Translations under genes and position numbers: made by a program
In this document: one piece after another, positions 43,741 through 56,439 of the stretch
Layout of the letters: the number at the start of each line of letters is the position of its first letter
Numbering within the stretch: position 1 is the stretch's first letter
Notes under the pieces: generated by a model
What the model was told of the DNA's origin: nothing
What the model saw: the letters and a program-made list of their open reading frames with translations, nothing else
The model's database searches: none
Assembly (NCBI GenBank): GCA_004194705.1
Contig: SADC01000841.1
Span: forward strand, 1-64,000
Source: Ditylenchus dipsaci
Lineage: Eukaryota > Nematoda > Chromadorea > Rhabditida > Anguinidae
Length of the DNA stretch: 64,000 nt
Direction of reading: 5' to 3'

Positions 43741-44567
43741 AAACTTCACAACAATCTTATTTATTTATTTGCATAAGCATGTTACCGAAGACTTGTGCTG
43801 TTGCCTCTTTACAGCAATTCTGCTTAAAACTTGTTTCCTTTTTCAACTTCTTTTATTTTGCATTTTTCCTTCTATTCAGCACTTTGACTTATAAATAATG
43901 ACTAAAGAAAAGTTTATTTTTAATTTGACAAAGAACAATGTTTAATCGTCTGTAAAACACGATGAAAATTACGAAAAATTTCACACCACACAAATAATTT
44001 TCAAATTAAAATTCAATTTCATTTCTTTTTCGATACAGATAAGAGATTTCGCAACAAATTACTGTTACTTTTTTATTTACGAAACATATATAGTGAAAAA
44101 TATCAAAGAGAAGCCCCCTGCTTAGTATGCTCTCGAATTACCTCCGATTGTTTTTCTTATTTATTTACCTATAGAGCTTTCGAGGAAAAATTAAAATAGA
44201 AATTCGAGTCTAGTGAGTATCTTCTCGTATCTATTAATCTAGAAAGCTAGAACAAAAAGGGCAGAAATTTATTTTTGAACTATTTTTGGCCAACTGACCC
44301 ACTTCTAGCTTTTTCATTGCTAAACAAAAAATAACTTGCTTAACAACATATCTGCTAAATAAATTGCATTCATTTTTTTAAATCCGAAAAATTTAAAGTG
44401 AAAAGCAACGATGTAATGCCTATTTGAACAAAAAAGGCATTTACTTAATACACAATTTGCGTCATTGCAGACAAGTTAGACAGAAAAAAGTTTAGAAAGG
44501 TATATTATTGCCTTCGATTTTTAAAATTTAATTATTTACGTAGCTATTATTTTGTGTTAGAAATATA
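43741..44567. other. No gene seen
   Basis: AT-rich DNA with no supported open frame or repeat pair. Confidence 0.45.
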
Positions 44568-45259
44568 TAAGCTTTGCAGCTTATGGTCGGGCGGGAAACG
44601 GAATGGGAATTAAAAAAAATGCTCTTGCAGGAAACGGGAATATTATTTCCAAAATTCGGGAATCCCAACGGTAAACGGGAATTTTTAAAATAAGAGAGAA
44701 AAGCCAAAATTTTACAATTTTTTTTCAAACAACAATTAAATCAATAAGTGAAGTTAATATATTGGAGAGGTTCGTTCAGAAAATTAATTGTTCTGCGTTG
44801 TTTAGAAGTATTAATTGTTCTGCGTTGAAAGGATCGAGCTGGCCTCATCGTATTGAAACACATTTCTCGCATGACTGTAGAGTTGCTCGCTGGCGACGGA
44901 AGTTGAAAGCGCAGAAAGATACCAACGAGCAGCTCTGGATAGGATCGTAAAGCGCACCATATTCTTCTACTAATAGACGATCGAATACAAGGAAATCTCC
45001 AGAGTCTTCTCCGCGTTGTATGCCCCTATTTCCTTGCAGTAGTTCTTTTCTGGTGGCAGTTCCGGCAGATCTGCATCCATCAGTTTTTTTCTCAACATTT
45101 GTAGATAGACCAAAGTGAGAATCATTTTTGCACAAATCCAGAGGAACGGGAAACGGGATTTTGAACTTTGAGCCGGCGGGAAAAGGGCACGGGAAATGAT
45201 TATTTTCGGGATTCCCAAACCGGGATTCCTGTGGGATTTCCGTCCCGCTGCCAAGCCTA
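44568..45259 (-). mobile_element. Non-autonomous hAT element with coding-like stretch
   Basis: TAAGCTTTGCAGC at the left and the inverse of GCTGCCAAGCCTA at the right. The flanks GAAATATA and GAATTATA agree at 7 of 8 positions. Both ends are rich in GGGAATCCCGG-type strings. On the minus strand, about 45090-44975 reads LMDADLPELPPEKNYCKEIG, which looks coding but is unrecognised and isolated. Confidence 0.7.
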
Positions 45260-45307
45260 GAATTATACTTACTTTCATATCTCACTAAAAAATATGTATG
45301 CTACTTG

Positions 45308-45602
45308 CATATACCCCCCCCAAATCAACTTTCTTAAAAAGTGTTTTTAAAACACCCTATATCGACTCAAAATCGCCACAGGAGTTCATAAAAGGCATTA
45401 TTTCTGAGTTCTGGTCAATAAAAAATCGAGTTTTGGACACTTTTAAAATTTGACTTTTTACCTATTTTATCATGTTTTGGTCACTGGAGCTGGGCAAAAA
45501 GAGCCTCTAAATGCATGTATGATCAAGAGTCTTGCTCGGAATTATGTCTAAGGTAAGTGAGTGCGCGCATCTCTAACCAACCAAGCCCTCTGCGCCCCCG
45601 AA
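45308..45602. mobile_element. Family A, half copy
   Basis: One arm and the flank of the central hairpin are present (TATACCCCCCC, CACCCTATATCGAC, GTCTTGCTCGGAATTATGTC, CCCTCTGCGCCCCCGAAAG). It stops at the hairpin, consistent with breakage there. Confidence 0.75.
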
Positions 45603-45987
45603 AGTCTAATGGCGTTTACAAAATTTGAAATACGGCCTAGAAAAAGTTGTGACGGTTTAAAAGCGCGACTATTTCTTAGACCACCCTGTAGTGCTACTAT
45701 GCAAGAAGCTCTTTGCAAACTAGCTGGTCTCCAATTTTCGACGAAAAAATTGGGTATTATGGAGTGTTTTTTTTGGTACTAGTAAATTTAAAGACTACAA
45801 ATTTTAATCACCTTAAGTTAGCACCCGCGTTTTGATCCAGTATCTCTAGTTACTATTTATGCAACACAACAAAAATCTAGAAAATTTATATGCCCATTGT
45901 TTAAGCACTAGCAAACAACCCGCTATCTTAGTGTTGAGATGCCACACCTTTTTTCAACTATATTGAAAACTATACCACCGGTTATAA
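45603..45987. other. No gene seen
   Basis: Spacer between a family A half copy and a foldback element. Confidence 0.35.
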
Positions 45988-46616
45988 TTGGACATAGGAC
46001 AGTTCGTGGCGGTTATTCGAGTGGACAGTTCGTGGTGGACACTTCGTCGCACCTTTCCGTTGAGCTTAAGAAATCTTTTTTTTTTAGCTCTTATCTTAAA
46101 TTTTTCACGTTTTTCAACAAATGGGCATATATACACACATTCAGAGGTAGGTAAAGCTCTATGAAGTTTAGTCCAAGCACCAACCGGATCGTGCACCGAC
46201 TTCATTTGGTCGGCATTTTTTGAAAAGTCACCCACAAAAGAATTTCAACCCTTTTTAACGACATGTTGGTTTATAAACATGCTGGATTTACAAGTAATAA
46301 AAATGCTGGGTTTGCTGGAAAAAATGAAAACGACATGAAATGCAAGGTTTACTGCAACAACTATACACCAGCAACAACAATAAAAAGAGAAAAATGCTGG
46401 ATTTACAACAAACGGAAAACAAAAGTAAGGGAAATGCTCGATTAATAACACTTGACATCAATAGTTTCATTAGCCTGAGACCACATCGAAATGCGCACCT
46501 CGGTGAACAACCATCGCGTTTCTGGCGCTTGAACGTAAGGGAGAATTGACCTGAAACTAGTTTTGTTCACCAATATTCAGAGTCCAATGATGGCATATAA
46601 TGATTTCCTAACTTAC

Positions 46617-46852
46617 TTCCGTATAGTAAAAAACGTTCCCGAAAATGCTCATTACAAACTTTTGTAATTGATCCTGGATGTGTGTAACGCAGCCCGTCGA
46701 ATTGTTTGTCCATCAAATTCTGCATGAACTTAAGCGGAGGGAATCTCTTTCCTGTGCCGCGCTGTAAAAACTTCTTAAGTGCGGTTGTTTTCTCGCACAA
46801 AGCAGCGATGTGAACTTGTAGCAAGGTTGATGTTAAACGGTTTTTGACCTCA
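46617..46852 (-). CDS. Exon inside the foldback element, unrecognised
   Basis: The acceptor ATCTTAG precedes 46852. A strong donor GTAAGT lies at 46611-46616. The frame reads EVKNRLTSTLLQVHIAALCE, then KTTALKKFLQRGTGKRFPPL, KFMQNLMDKQFDGLRYTHPG and VCNEHFRERFLLYG. Very clearly coding. It could be a transposon protein or a captured host exon. No catalytic motif is recognised. Confidence 0.6.
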
Positions 46853-46879
46853 CTAAGATTAGTGAAAGGCAGAATTTGT

Positions 46880-47005
46880 TACCTGAATCAGCGTTAGGAA
46901 TCGAATCAAGAATCTTCTTTTCCAGTTCAACGACAGAAGCTATTGGCTTTTCCACAGACCCGTTGCAACTTCTTCCCCAAGCTCCTCTTCATTGCTTTCC
47001 CAGAC
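46880..47005 (-). CDS. Exon inside the foldback element
   Basis: The donor GTAACA follows 46880. The frame reads NGSVEKPIASVVELEKKILD, then SIPNADS. Upstream the plausible frame shifts (NEEELGEEVAT), and the exit phase does not match exon 46617-46852 by one base, as in other genes here. Confidence 0.45.
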
Positions 47006-47046
47006 ACCTGACAACAACTTATCATTAAAACAACAAGAAAGACAAT

Positions 47047-47388
47047 TTATACGTCTAGTCGCTCCTGGGGCCCTGGACAAAAATGATGCGCTCCATTCAC
47101 ACTTTCTTCCCAGCACATTTCTGGGTCAATTCTTTTGTGGCGACCCACGATGGCAGCGGAGTCTTCCTTCCTCAGCTTCTCCGGAGTCTCGAATTCTGCG
47201 ACACTCTGAGCAGGAATAAGTGATCCTTTCGCTTCCATTTTTGCGTTTTTGCGCCCCATTTTTTGTCCATGTGAAGCAGTGAGTCTCTGGTTTTTTGGAC
47301 ACGGAGTGATCGCGACGGATTTGCCAGTGATTCTTGTTGAGTGCATGAGCTCTACTTTTTCATTAGCTTGGGGTTTCCACATCTTCAA
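47047..47388 (-). CDS. Basic N-terminal-like segment inside the foldback element
   Basis: An open frame from ATG (MKMWKPQANEKVELMHSTRI) continues GKSVAITPCPKNQRLTASHG, KMGRKNAKMEAKGSLIPA and FETPEKLRKEDSAAIVGRH. It is basic and Met-started, and could be the first exon of the gene whose later exons are 46880-47005 and 46617-46852. Function unknown. Confidence 0.45.
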   Translation of the reverse strand: MKMWKPQANEKVELMHSTRITGKSVAITPCPKNQRLTASHGQKMGRKNAKMEAKGSLIPAQSVAEFETPEKLRKEDSAAIVGRHKRIDPEMCWEESVNGAHHFCPGPQERLDV

Positions 47389-47612
47389 ACACCTGAACTA
47401 CATGAAATAATAAAGGCAAATGGTAAACAGTCAATTCATCAAATATTGCTTGGCGAAAATAGCATAGAAGCTGCAAAACTAGCTTGGTAGAATGAAAAAG
47501 ACATGCGAAGGCAAAAAAATACTCGAAAGTCTATTATTTTGAAAAAGTACCACGAATAGTCCACTACAAACTGTCCACTCGAAAAAACCGCCACGAACTG
47601 TCCTTTCACCGT

Positions 47613-47845
47613 TATAATTGATATAGTAAAGGAACTGCCACCTAGCAGAATGAAACTTTATTTTTTTTCATTCGACAGCGCCCTTACCCACTGAACTACA
47701 AGTGCACTACTTTCAGAAATTTCTGTATCACTTAAGATAATTCAATACCTTCGACCTTTTCAAAGATTACAAAAGCTACATATTTATTTAGATTAGATTT
47801 ATTTGGATTTATTTATTTATTTGCTGGGTTTCTCAAACGATTTTG
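47613..47845 (-). other. tRNA A-box-like string at about 47680-47712
   Basis: On the minus strand, TTGTAGTTCAGTGGGTAAGG followed by GCGCTGTCG resembles a tRNA 5' half with a good A box. The T arm is not found. Confidence 0.35.
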
Positions 47846-48050
47846 AGCATGGTCGATGGACAAAACGGAAAAATGCCCCCTTTTGGCGAAAAATTGCCGC
47901 CTCGAGCTGTGTTTTTTAGAAATACAATGTGTGTGGATATAAAGCAGGACGACTTCTAACGCAAGGAGGCACATTTTCACTAAAAGGGAGCATTTTTCAC
48001 AAAAGGAGCACCTTTTAGCAAAGGGGGCATTTTTACGTATCGTCCATGAT
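47846..48050. mobile_element. Palindromic MITE with GGGGGCATTTTT units
   Basis: CATGGTCGATGGAC at the left and GTCCATGATCG at the right are inverted. AAATGCCCCCTTTTGGC is repeated in inverse as GCAAAGGGGGCATTTTT, with two more partial units between. This is a small version of the minisatellite-TIR design. Confidence 0.7.
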
Positions 48051-51000
48051 CGATTTGCACACAAACATTTTCTCCTAATCCAAAACTCTACGAAAATTTT
48101 AATTTCCTCTCAAGTCAACAAACATTCAAATTCGAATTTAATAACATTTAATGGACACAACGAAAAGGTGCCCAGTGAATGTGAAAAAATGGCCAGCTAT
48201 TTTGGTTTGTAACCAGTTTTGTGAAAAAGGTCGTAGTTTTAAGCTGAAACAGCAACAATTGATGTTCTACCATACGATAGCCAAAATATGCTGACTTAGC
48301 CCTTGATCTAGAGAATTTTATGTAGTTCCCTGCCACTAGGGTCCACCATTTTTCAACCTAGAATTTGATATCTTTAACTAATTGTCTTTGGTTAGTCTAG
48401 TTCAAAAGATTGCAAAAATTTTCGATAAAAGCAGTATTATAACAGTATTATTTGTATTATAACTTTTGAAAGAATTACTATGCAAGAGTTACTTTTCTCA
48501 AGATCAAATAGTCTCATGTTTCCTGCCTTTCTACAGCAACAACAACCACACAAAAGAAATACTAGCGGAAAATCAAGTGAATTAGTTGCCTGGACTGTGA
48601 ATAAGTGAGTCAAAACAAAGCAGCAGTGTTTCTGAATTGCTTATCTTTTTTTCTCATGTTTCCTAGTAAATGAAACATTGTGATTATTATTCAATGGAAT
48701 TACTACGGCTGTGATTTATTTTTGCCATACCAATACTTTTTGCACAACTACATTTTGCTAACTTTCTTTTTTGCTTCAACGGGGAAAAAGGCCCAATACT
48801 TGTATAGGGGACAGTTTTTTGTGTTGTTCCCCCTCTGTTGAGCTTTTGTGATTTTGCCAGGTATAGAAAGGTACTTTTAAAAAAGATTTGTACTTTTTTG
48901 GAAACCCGAAATCTTGTTCATGTATGTTTATGTTTTACGTCAGAATCTTTTTTTCGGGTCTCAAAAATAAGCACTGGATAAAATGGCATTATTTTATGAA
49001 AAATAATCAAATTGTACTTTATTTTGCAAAATGTTCTTAATTTTAAAATTTGGAGTTCGCAACCTTGCTTCAGGCTTAGGCAAGGATTGTTCAGCGTATG
49101 TTACATAAATCTGAGATATGTTTAGTCCGTCTTAAAATACGCTCGCTTAATCTTGCCTAAACCTAAAAGAGAACCAAGGCGAAAAATTGTTCTCCTCTAC
49201 TATAGGGCCAAAAAAAGTTCATAATAAATTTGAGGTTAATTCTTTTACTTTCTATCTCAGTGCCACTCTAGGTTATACCATTTTTTCTATATTAGTTTTT
49301 CCATTTTTTCTATATTTCTATATTACCCCTCCCCTCTCATAGGCATCCCATATCTCATCTCAAATTTTTTCCTAATTACGTCAATTTTAATCAATTTTTT
49401 TTTAATCCTGTCAATTTTTTTGGTGGATATCGACTGTATCATAACAAATTTAAAAGACATGGTTCAATTATTTTTTTTATTCTGTCGGCCATTATTTACC
49501 TCATCAAAAACCCTATGTTTTTAGCTCTAGTAAGCCGAAAATGCAATACTAGAAATGTTTTTTTTTGATTTATCTCTCAATTTCCAATCAATTCTCTTCT
49601 ATTTCTAGCATCTTTTTTATACAGCTCCATTCTTTGTGTTTCAATGTACTGAGGCGTTTGGCTTCTGACTCACATTTTCTGCCCCTGTTTACACCCGTCT
49701 CTCCTAAAGCATATAGGCTCAAGCATTACTTTGACCAGTTTTATTATATGCCTTGGCAGGGCAGAAAAAATTTCTATGTTTTATATTGATGGCAGTAATT
49801 TTTCTTCCACCTGCAAGCCTAAAAATGTGCTTTGTCAACAATGGTTCTTGACTAATGTTTTCGCCATTTTTTTCGTATGTGTAAGGCCGCATTTCAAATT
49901 TTTGTAAACGCCGTTCGACTCGTTTCGATCTAGCAATTTTCTTGGTATATAGTGTGAAAAACCCCACTCAATAAAATTTGAGGAATGACAGATGGCCCAA
50001 GGGTCAGCTATTAAAAACAGTGATAGGGGTATCGAGGTGTTTTTTGAACTTTGAGTGATCCTTGTACCACGTTTTATAGACCTTCAGAGCTGGGGAGGCT
50101 GATTTGTCAGGAACTTGGGCACGCTCTACAAGAATACACAGAAAAAAATTTGTCATCGAAGTTCCCCCAGGTTATACTCAGGGTCCCTCCCTTGTGAGTT
50201 TTAAAAATAATGAACATAAACTTTTGAAATTGAAACACAAAAAAACACAACAGGGCGACCAAGGCAAAAACGACAGAACTTTTGAGACAACTTAATACTT
50301 TGATTATTGCAAATTGATAAAACTGTAAAATAAGCAAGTCTATATATTATCGCAAATACCATGTCCAGTAAATAATAAGTTGGCTCTGTGTGCACTGACT
50401 AGAGCCTTGGTTTTCTGAAGCTAATTTTTTCAAGAAAGTTTGAAAAGTCTTTATTCACACCTTGTTTTTAGGACGTTTGGACCAACTCGAACACGTTTAC
50501 TGAATTCCATTTGCTGGCCTACCCTGGCATAAGCTTAAATTTCTGTATTTCTAACACAAAAAGTGCGTAAGAATAGTTTTCGGGACATTTGGCAGAAAAA
50601 AATTTAAAAAAAAAAGCTTGGGGGACCAAGGCAATTTTTTGTAATAACTTATAATATTAATTTTTAATTTTAATTTAATTTTAATTTTAATTAATTTTTT
50701 TTAATATATCTAGTCTTCTTTTCCGTTTTGTTAGTGCATATAAAGCCAAAGTGGTGATATAAAAACAACTTCCCAAATCGGTGTAACACAGAAAGGAAAA
50801 ATAAATTGTTTATTGATTTGTTTAAAAGAGTCATACTCATCATTATTCTCTGTCGCTGTGCAATATTTTCACAAACAAGGGTGTGAAAGTTGTATCAAAG
50901 TACCTGGCAGACAATCTTGCTATTTATGTTATTGGGAAATTTATTTTACTAAATTTCTGGCTGCATTTTGACAATTTGCTGTTTTACACCGCTTAATATT

Positions 51001-52600
51001 GCAGTAATATAATAGAAATATTACTCTTCCATTTTTCTCGTTCAGTCTAATAACTCAATTTTCCAAAAAGCATCATTATTGCTAATTTTCCTTAAAACAA
51101 TTTACCGTGTAGCCTATTTTTATGAGGCAACTCAAAACCGATAAAAAAACCTGTTTTTACTAAAAATTTCAATTTTTGTTAAAGATTTGTGCGAAATACT
51201 ATGATTAGTAGACAAGTTAAGTTTTTGTTTCTTTTAAATTTGTTGTGTTGGACTAATCATTTTTATCCATCCATTCTAAAAAATCACTTGTAAGATGGTT
51301 TTGAGTCGATGTGGGATGCCTACTCGGGAATGTTAAAAAAATTGTAAGCTATATAAAAGCTGCAACGCTAGCGTATATTACAGTTTATTAATAGTTAACT
51401 TATGCTACAGTTATGAGCAATTTAGTATTGCTCTTATACTTAAGCAAAATAATGCAGTCGAGTAGTACTTTTTTCTATTCAATAATTAAATATACCATAA
51501 GTTAAATGTGGATTAACTTACACACACATTCCGCGTTAAGTAGACTTTTATATAGTGTAACCCTTTGAAGTTTACGCCGCCTAAAGCCCGACACTTTTTT
51601 GCTTCAATTTTCGAAAACTTTTGCTGAATTCGATTGGTCAGTCTATTAATCAAAAAAATCGTAGCAATTTTGATTTCACCGTTCGTTCTTTGAAGCACAC
51701 GATTTTGATATAGTGGCATCAAAAATGTCTTTACGGCAAAAGTTTCGAATTTACAAAAAAATATTTAACCCTTGCAATTTTTTGAGTGGACTGACAAATC
51801 AAATTCGGCAAAAGTTTTTAAAAATTAAGCTAAAAAAGTATTGGGCCTGAGGGGGTTTTAATTTATTTATATAAATTTATACCCCAAGCCACTATATCGA
51901 GTCACATCTTGCTTTAAACTTAACCTCTTATTTAATAGTACTCTAATAAAATTTCAATATTCCTTTTTGAGCTGATGAGAAAATTGGTTAAATTGGAAAA
52001 ATGGTTCTTGTATAACACAGCTTGTTCTAAATTCCGCCTACTTTAAGAAAATATTTGCATAATTTATAAAAAAAACTTGTTTAAATCTTCCACTAAACCG
52101 CGTTTTTCCCATGCCTTTCAGAAAAAGAGACGGCACAAGTAGCAGTACTAACAATTTCTAGCCACAAAGCGGCCAGTGGTTGTTTTTAAATCGATTTGCC
52201 GGCTGCGAAAATATAAAGATTGCTTCAAGACTCTAGTGGGCCTCAGCCCTCTGTGCTAAGTGTAACCCTCACTGCTTCAACAACCATAGCTCCCTGCTGA
52301 CTTACCCACCCTGAACGCCACCCCAGCAGGACGTTAGGGTTAATAGTTATAGCTGATATAGGTGTGGCAGCAGCCTCTGGCTGCTAACTTCGTTTCTCTG
52401 TATATTTCTAGGCAACCAAACAGTCATACACTCACTCCCACACTTTTTAGTGATGCTTCTTGCCAAGCGTTTTTTGCCCTCTGTTTCCTTTCTTTCATCT
52501 TACAGGGTGTTCAGAACATATTCGCTTTAAATAATTTGTGTCTGTTAGTTTAAATTCCTAGCTGCGATTTTAGTATTGTATTTAATAAAAAAAGTTTTGA
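48051..52600. other. Long stretch without a recognisable gene
   Basis: Mostly low-complexity AT-rich DNA. Small palindromes: 49072-49180 (TTAGGCAAGGATTG pairing with TTGCCTAAACC). The GTTAACTTATGCTACAGTTA motif lies at about 51392. A minus-strand frame at 49719-49967 (KKIARSKRVERRLQKFEMRP) looks slightly coding but has no splice partner. No gene is called. Confidence 0.45.
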
Positions 52601-53240
52601 AGGAATTTTTTTTAGTAATAGGATGAAAAAAAGCCCTTTCCTAAATAGTTAAACATGCCTCTTTCTTAACTGGCGTTGGGGATGCAGTATGTTTTTCAAT
52701 CCCTTTATCCTACTACGACTACTTTTTTTTAGCTTATCGCATACTCCTGTTATGAGTGTAGGCTAGCTTAACATCTACTTTTATTTTTTTTGTATTAAAC
52801 ATCTGTGAGCCTGTCCTAACAAACTCTGGCCTACTCCAAGGCCGAGTCATAAAAATACCATATTTGCCATATTCAAAATACATACTTTATTTCCGCCTCA
52901 TTTGATTTTAAATGTTTTTCCTAACACCCTGTACCTAAACGAGCCAATCAATGTGGGGCAGAGTGGCTAGAGGGTATGTATGTAGGCCTAGTATTGCGGC
53001 CAAGCCATACACTACCACATAAAACAAGGTTTCCTTTTTCTCTTGCCTCTTTCTTTACTGGCGTTGGGGATGCAGTAGTTGCAGCCAGATATATATTGAG
53101 TGAAGGGATTGTGTCTAAAATGTCTAGTTGTATGTTTTTCAATCCCTTTATCCTACTACGACTACTTCTACTATATTCAATACTTCCCTATATATCTGAT
53201 GAGTGGTTTTTTAGAGCTAAGAGCCCTTATTTCAGGGCCA
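52601..53240. repeat. Direct repeats about 400 bp apart
   Basis: TTAACTGGCGTTGGGGATGC then AGTA at about 52667, and ACTGGCGTTGGGGATGCAGT at about 53055. Each is followed by ATGTTTTTCAATCCCTTTAT and CCTACTACGACTACTT. The intervening DNA is non-coding. These could be remnants of one older tandem duplication. Confidence 0.6.
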
Positions 53241-54017
53241 AATGATTGTTGAGATAAGGGTTTAGGTAGATTTTTTGCTAGTCACAACTAAATCGATAAT
53301 ATAATACAGATGTGTGTATGTGGAGTGTATGTTGGGATGAAGTGGATTTGATTGTTGATGTTGTTATTGGGGTGAGGTAGTGCAAACCTAAAAGTTGCCA
53401 ATGAATTATTTTTATTACAAGTTTTTAAAATGTCGTAATAAAAAAGTGTCCCGCACACATTTGAATTTTCAAAGTCCCATCGTCATCAACAAGTATGGTC
53501 CTTTAACTAACAACTAACAGTGCGTTTTATATTCGTGGTCTACCCGATTTAAATACAGTCAAACCTCGATATAGTGGTCACACCCACTATAGTGATACTA
53601 TAAGTAATTTCCCTTTTGATCGTGATTAAGAAATGTTTTTTTGTTTATTTATTATTTGGATAAAATAAGCAACTGTTGTTGTTGATATTTGCAGAATTTT
53701 GTAAAAAACAATATTCCGAAAATCAATATCTTTGATCTTTACTGATTCCTCGGTTTACAGCCAACTTCACCACTTTCTAACTTTATGGATGAACGAGATC
53801 TGTTCGTTTTGCCAGAGGCAGGAAAGGCTGAAGCACATGCCATATGTGCCGTAAAACCCAATAAGCACTGAATAAAATGACACCTTTTTGACCAAGCATC
53901 CTTTATTTTATGAAAATGACCTTTATTTCAAAATTTTGAGTTGGAGCCCTGTACAACTATCTTTTTCTAATAGCTCACTCCTCTATTTCACCCTTTCTCA
54001 ACCTTATGGACCCATAT
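53241..54017. other. pogo/Tigger terminus fragment at 53558-53605; no gene
   Basis: CAGTCAAACCTCGATATAGT followed by GGTCACACC is a typical pogo-family terminus. The matching right end is not found, so the copy is truncated. Confidence 0.55.
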
Positions 54018-54404
54018 CTCAGCTTACCAGGGAATCTCAAGTAGTGTTTTTTTCAAGACTTCACTGAGAGATTTTTTTTTGAAGATTCTTGTAGAGCAAC
54101 CCGAAGTTATATTACAAAGTGCTGCTGATATGTCCAGGCACTTTGCAAAATTGCGGAGAACGGGCTGCCCGAAGTCACCCATAACGGCTTTTCAAGGTGT
54201 GGATTGTGGCGGGAATTCAAATAGTAGCTGCTTTTTTAATTTATTTTGTACTAGAATTCTCGCCTCGTTCTGCGCAATTTCGCTAAGGACCTGGACATAT
54301 CAGCAGCACTTTGTAATATAACTTCGGGTTGCTCTACAAGAATCTTCAAAAAATCTCTCAGTGAAGTCTTTGAAAAAACACTACTTGAGATTCCCTGGTT
54401 ACAG
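54018..54404. mobile_element. Palindromic element
   Basis: CCAGGGAATCTCAAGTAGTG at the left is inverted at the right (CACTACTTGAGATTCCCTGG). CAACCCGAAGTTATATTACA and its inverse follow inward. The open frames are mirror images. Confidence 0.8.
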
Positions 54405-54972
54405 CAAATTTTTACATAACTGCTTATTTTCTTTACTTCCATGAGATCTATAACTGCTTATTTCTTTACTTCCACTTTTTAAAATTTGAAGAAGCACCTA
54501 AAAATCTCGAGATCGACCACTAAATTGTCCGATTTTCGAGAGGTTGATAAATGGCTCACTTAAATAAGCTATTGGACAAAAGACGAAGCTTATTCGGTTT
54601 GTTGGTGAGAAGGTGTTCGCGGTTGTTGTACCACTTTTATATACCGATCGAGTCGATTATGGTGCTCAAATTGACCATAACACCTTAATCAGCATGATTT
54701 TTTTAATGACGGAACTATTAAACAATTATCGAAATTACTATGACTATTTATATCAAAATGTAAACATTAAAAAATATATATAGTGAAAAAATCGGTGCCA
54801 CACGCCTCCCCTAACCGAATAAGTTCCAAAATGTGGTAAATGATCTATATTAATGAGAAAAATTTAAAAAAAATTAGATTTTAGTTTAAAAAAATTATAA
54901 ATTCGAGGAACTTTAAAATTTGTTCAATTAAAAGTGTGTCAGACTATTTCACTTATGTTATGGCTTGGTTAC
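54405..54972. other. No gene seen
   Basis: AT-rich spacer without repeat pairs or convincing frames. Confidence 0.4.
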
Positions 54973-55781
54973 AATGGCATGTCGATGTCTATGTCGATGT
55001 CGAAGGTGGTTACAGTGACGTGTCGATGTCTATGTCGGTGTCGAAGTCTATGTCGATGTCGAAGTGAGCTTTTTAATATAGATTTTGGGAATTCGAAATC
55101 GTTCGAATTTTTTTCTACTGCTTCGACAAGAGCTAGGTTTTTAACAGTCAAATACAATTATTTTTTACTCATCTGGTGCGGAATTTCATGCGCTATCTTT
55201 TGTGCTATAAAATTTTTGAAAAAGGCAATGAAAAAATGTCTAACGAATTGATTTTTCAGAACTACAATCGCATTTTTCTTTGCACTTCGACATGGACTTC
55301 GACAGGGACTTCGACAAGCCTTTATTTCTCTAGTCTTTTATGATTTTCAACGCCGGAGAGACCGTATGTCCTGAAAGTATATTCTTGTGCAGAATTTCAC
55401 GCTGAACACGATGGTGGAAAAAAAATTCACAAAGAGTCATTGTATGGTGGTCTGTTGCCCTTGTGAACCCACCAAGTAACGATTTTTGCCTATGCAACTT
55501 CAAAGAAATAGACCATGCGAACTTTTTAAGGCTCAAATTGTTTTACCACCTCAAATTATTTTTTATCCCCTGAAATTTGGATTTTGGGCAAATTATTTTT
55601 CACCCCCTTAAATTATTTCTTTGGATGTACTGAAGAATTTACAGAAATATTTGCTAAAAGGCACATTTGCTTAAAATAATTTCGCTAAAGACACACTTGG
55701 TAAAACAAAATTTTGGTAAAGGCCTTTTCTGGTTCCTTTTGTTTCACAGGTATGATGACAATACGGTATTTTGAAAATGCA

Positions 55782-55849
55782 GGTACGTGGAATCGAACAT
55801 GTGACCTTAAACATTTACCCCATCACGTTAACCACTGCACTACGAACTC
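55782..55849 (-). other. tRNA-like sequence (A and B boxes), probably TE-embedded
   Basis: On the minus strand, GTAGTGCAGTGGTTAACG contains a good A box and CATGTTCGATTCCACG a good B box, at tRNA-like spacing. The acceptor stem does not pair convincingly (GAGTTC against ACGTACC), so I call it a tRNA-derived sequence rather than a functional tRNA. Confidence 0.45.
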
Positions 55850-56439
55850 GATTGCATGAAACCCAAGTGCGTCCACCCTCCAGTGCAAGTCATTATTTTG
55901 AACATTTTTACCTACTTAACCCACTTGGATAGTATCTAAACCACGTGTATGGTATTCTTTGCACCCATAGGAATTCGAACGGCGGTATCCCGAAATTTAA
56001 GCGGCATTTTGCATTTTGAAAAATTAAAATTTCTTAAAAATAAAAAAAGCCATTTTTTCTAACTTAAAATTGTGTGGGGAATTGGGTTTGTTAAGCCCAA
56101 ATTGCGATTTTACACACCCCAACTTCGATACCTAGCGTAGATGTCACCTGGCCTGGTGGATGTCCACCTGGATGGCCTAAAAATAAAAAAGTTCATTTAA
56201 ATAAAATAATCCGTTTCTCCAAACTAAAAAATCTGTGAAGAGTTGGGCTTGTTTAGACCAAAAGTGCGATTTTACCTACCCAACACCAAATCAAGGGTTG
56301 TGTACCACCTGGACAGGCTGATATCCAAGAGTAGGGGCAGATTCACCAAATGACCTGAAAGGTCAAACGTTAGTCTTTTTACATCTAAAATTATGGTAAA
56401 AAATGAAGTGTGCACCCAGGTGGATTCGAACCAGCAACA

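Larger units (their letters stand above)
45988..47612. mobile_element. Foldback-type element with GGACAGTTCGTGG repeats, containing a gene
   Basis: The left end has tandem GGACAGTTCGTGG units with GCGGTTATTCGAGT between (45996-46045). The right end (47550-47607) is their inverse. A direct repeat near CGTTATAATTG(G)A(C/T)ATAG stands outside both ends. Three coding-like minus-strand blocks lie inside (46617-46852, 46880-47005, 47047-47388). A tandem ATGCTGGATTTACAA unit lies at 46260-46440. Confidence 0.75.

Noticed and set aside
49719..49967. Basic minus-strand frame (KKIARSKRVERRLQKFEMRP)
   Set aside because: No splice partners or recognisable family; it lies in low-complexity DNA. Left as unresolved.
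52640..53165. LTR retrotransposon suggested by direct repeats about 400 bp apart
   Set aside because: No TG...CA ends, primer-binding site, polypurine tract or gag/pol sequence; the repeats are short and internally rearranged.
54934..55251. Open frame with repeated Ser/Met/Cys (mirror frame rich in RHRHRH)
   Set aside because: It is the translation of the GTCGATGTCTAT tandem array of a foldback terminus and has no splice context.
55782..55849. Functional tRNA gene
   Set aside because: A and B boxes are present, but the acceptor stem does not pair and the sequence lies inside a repeat, so it is reported only as tRNA-like.
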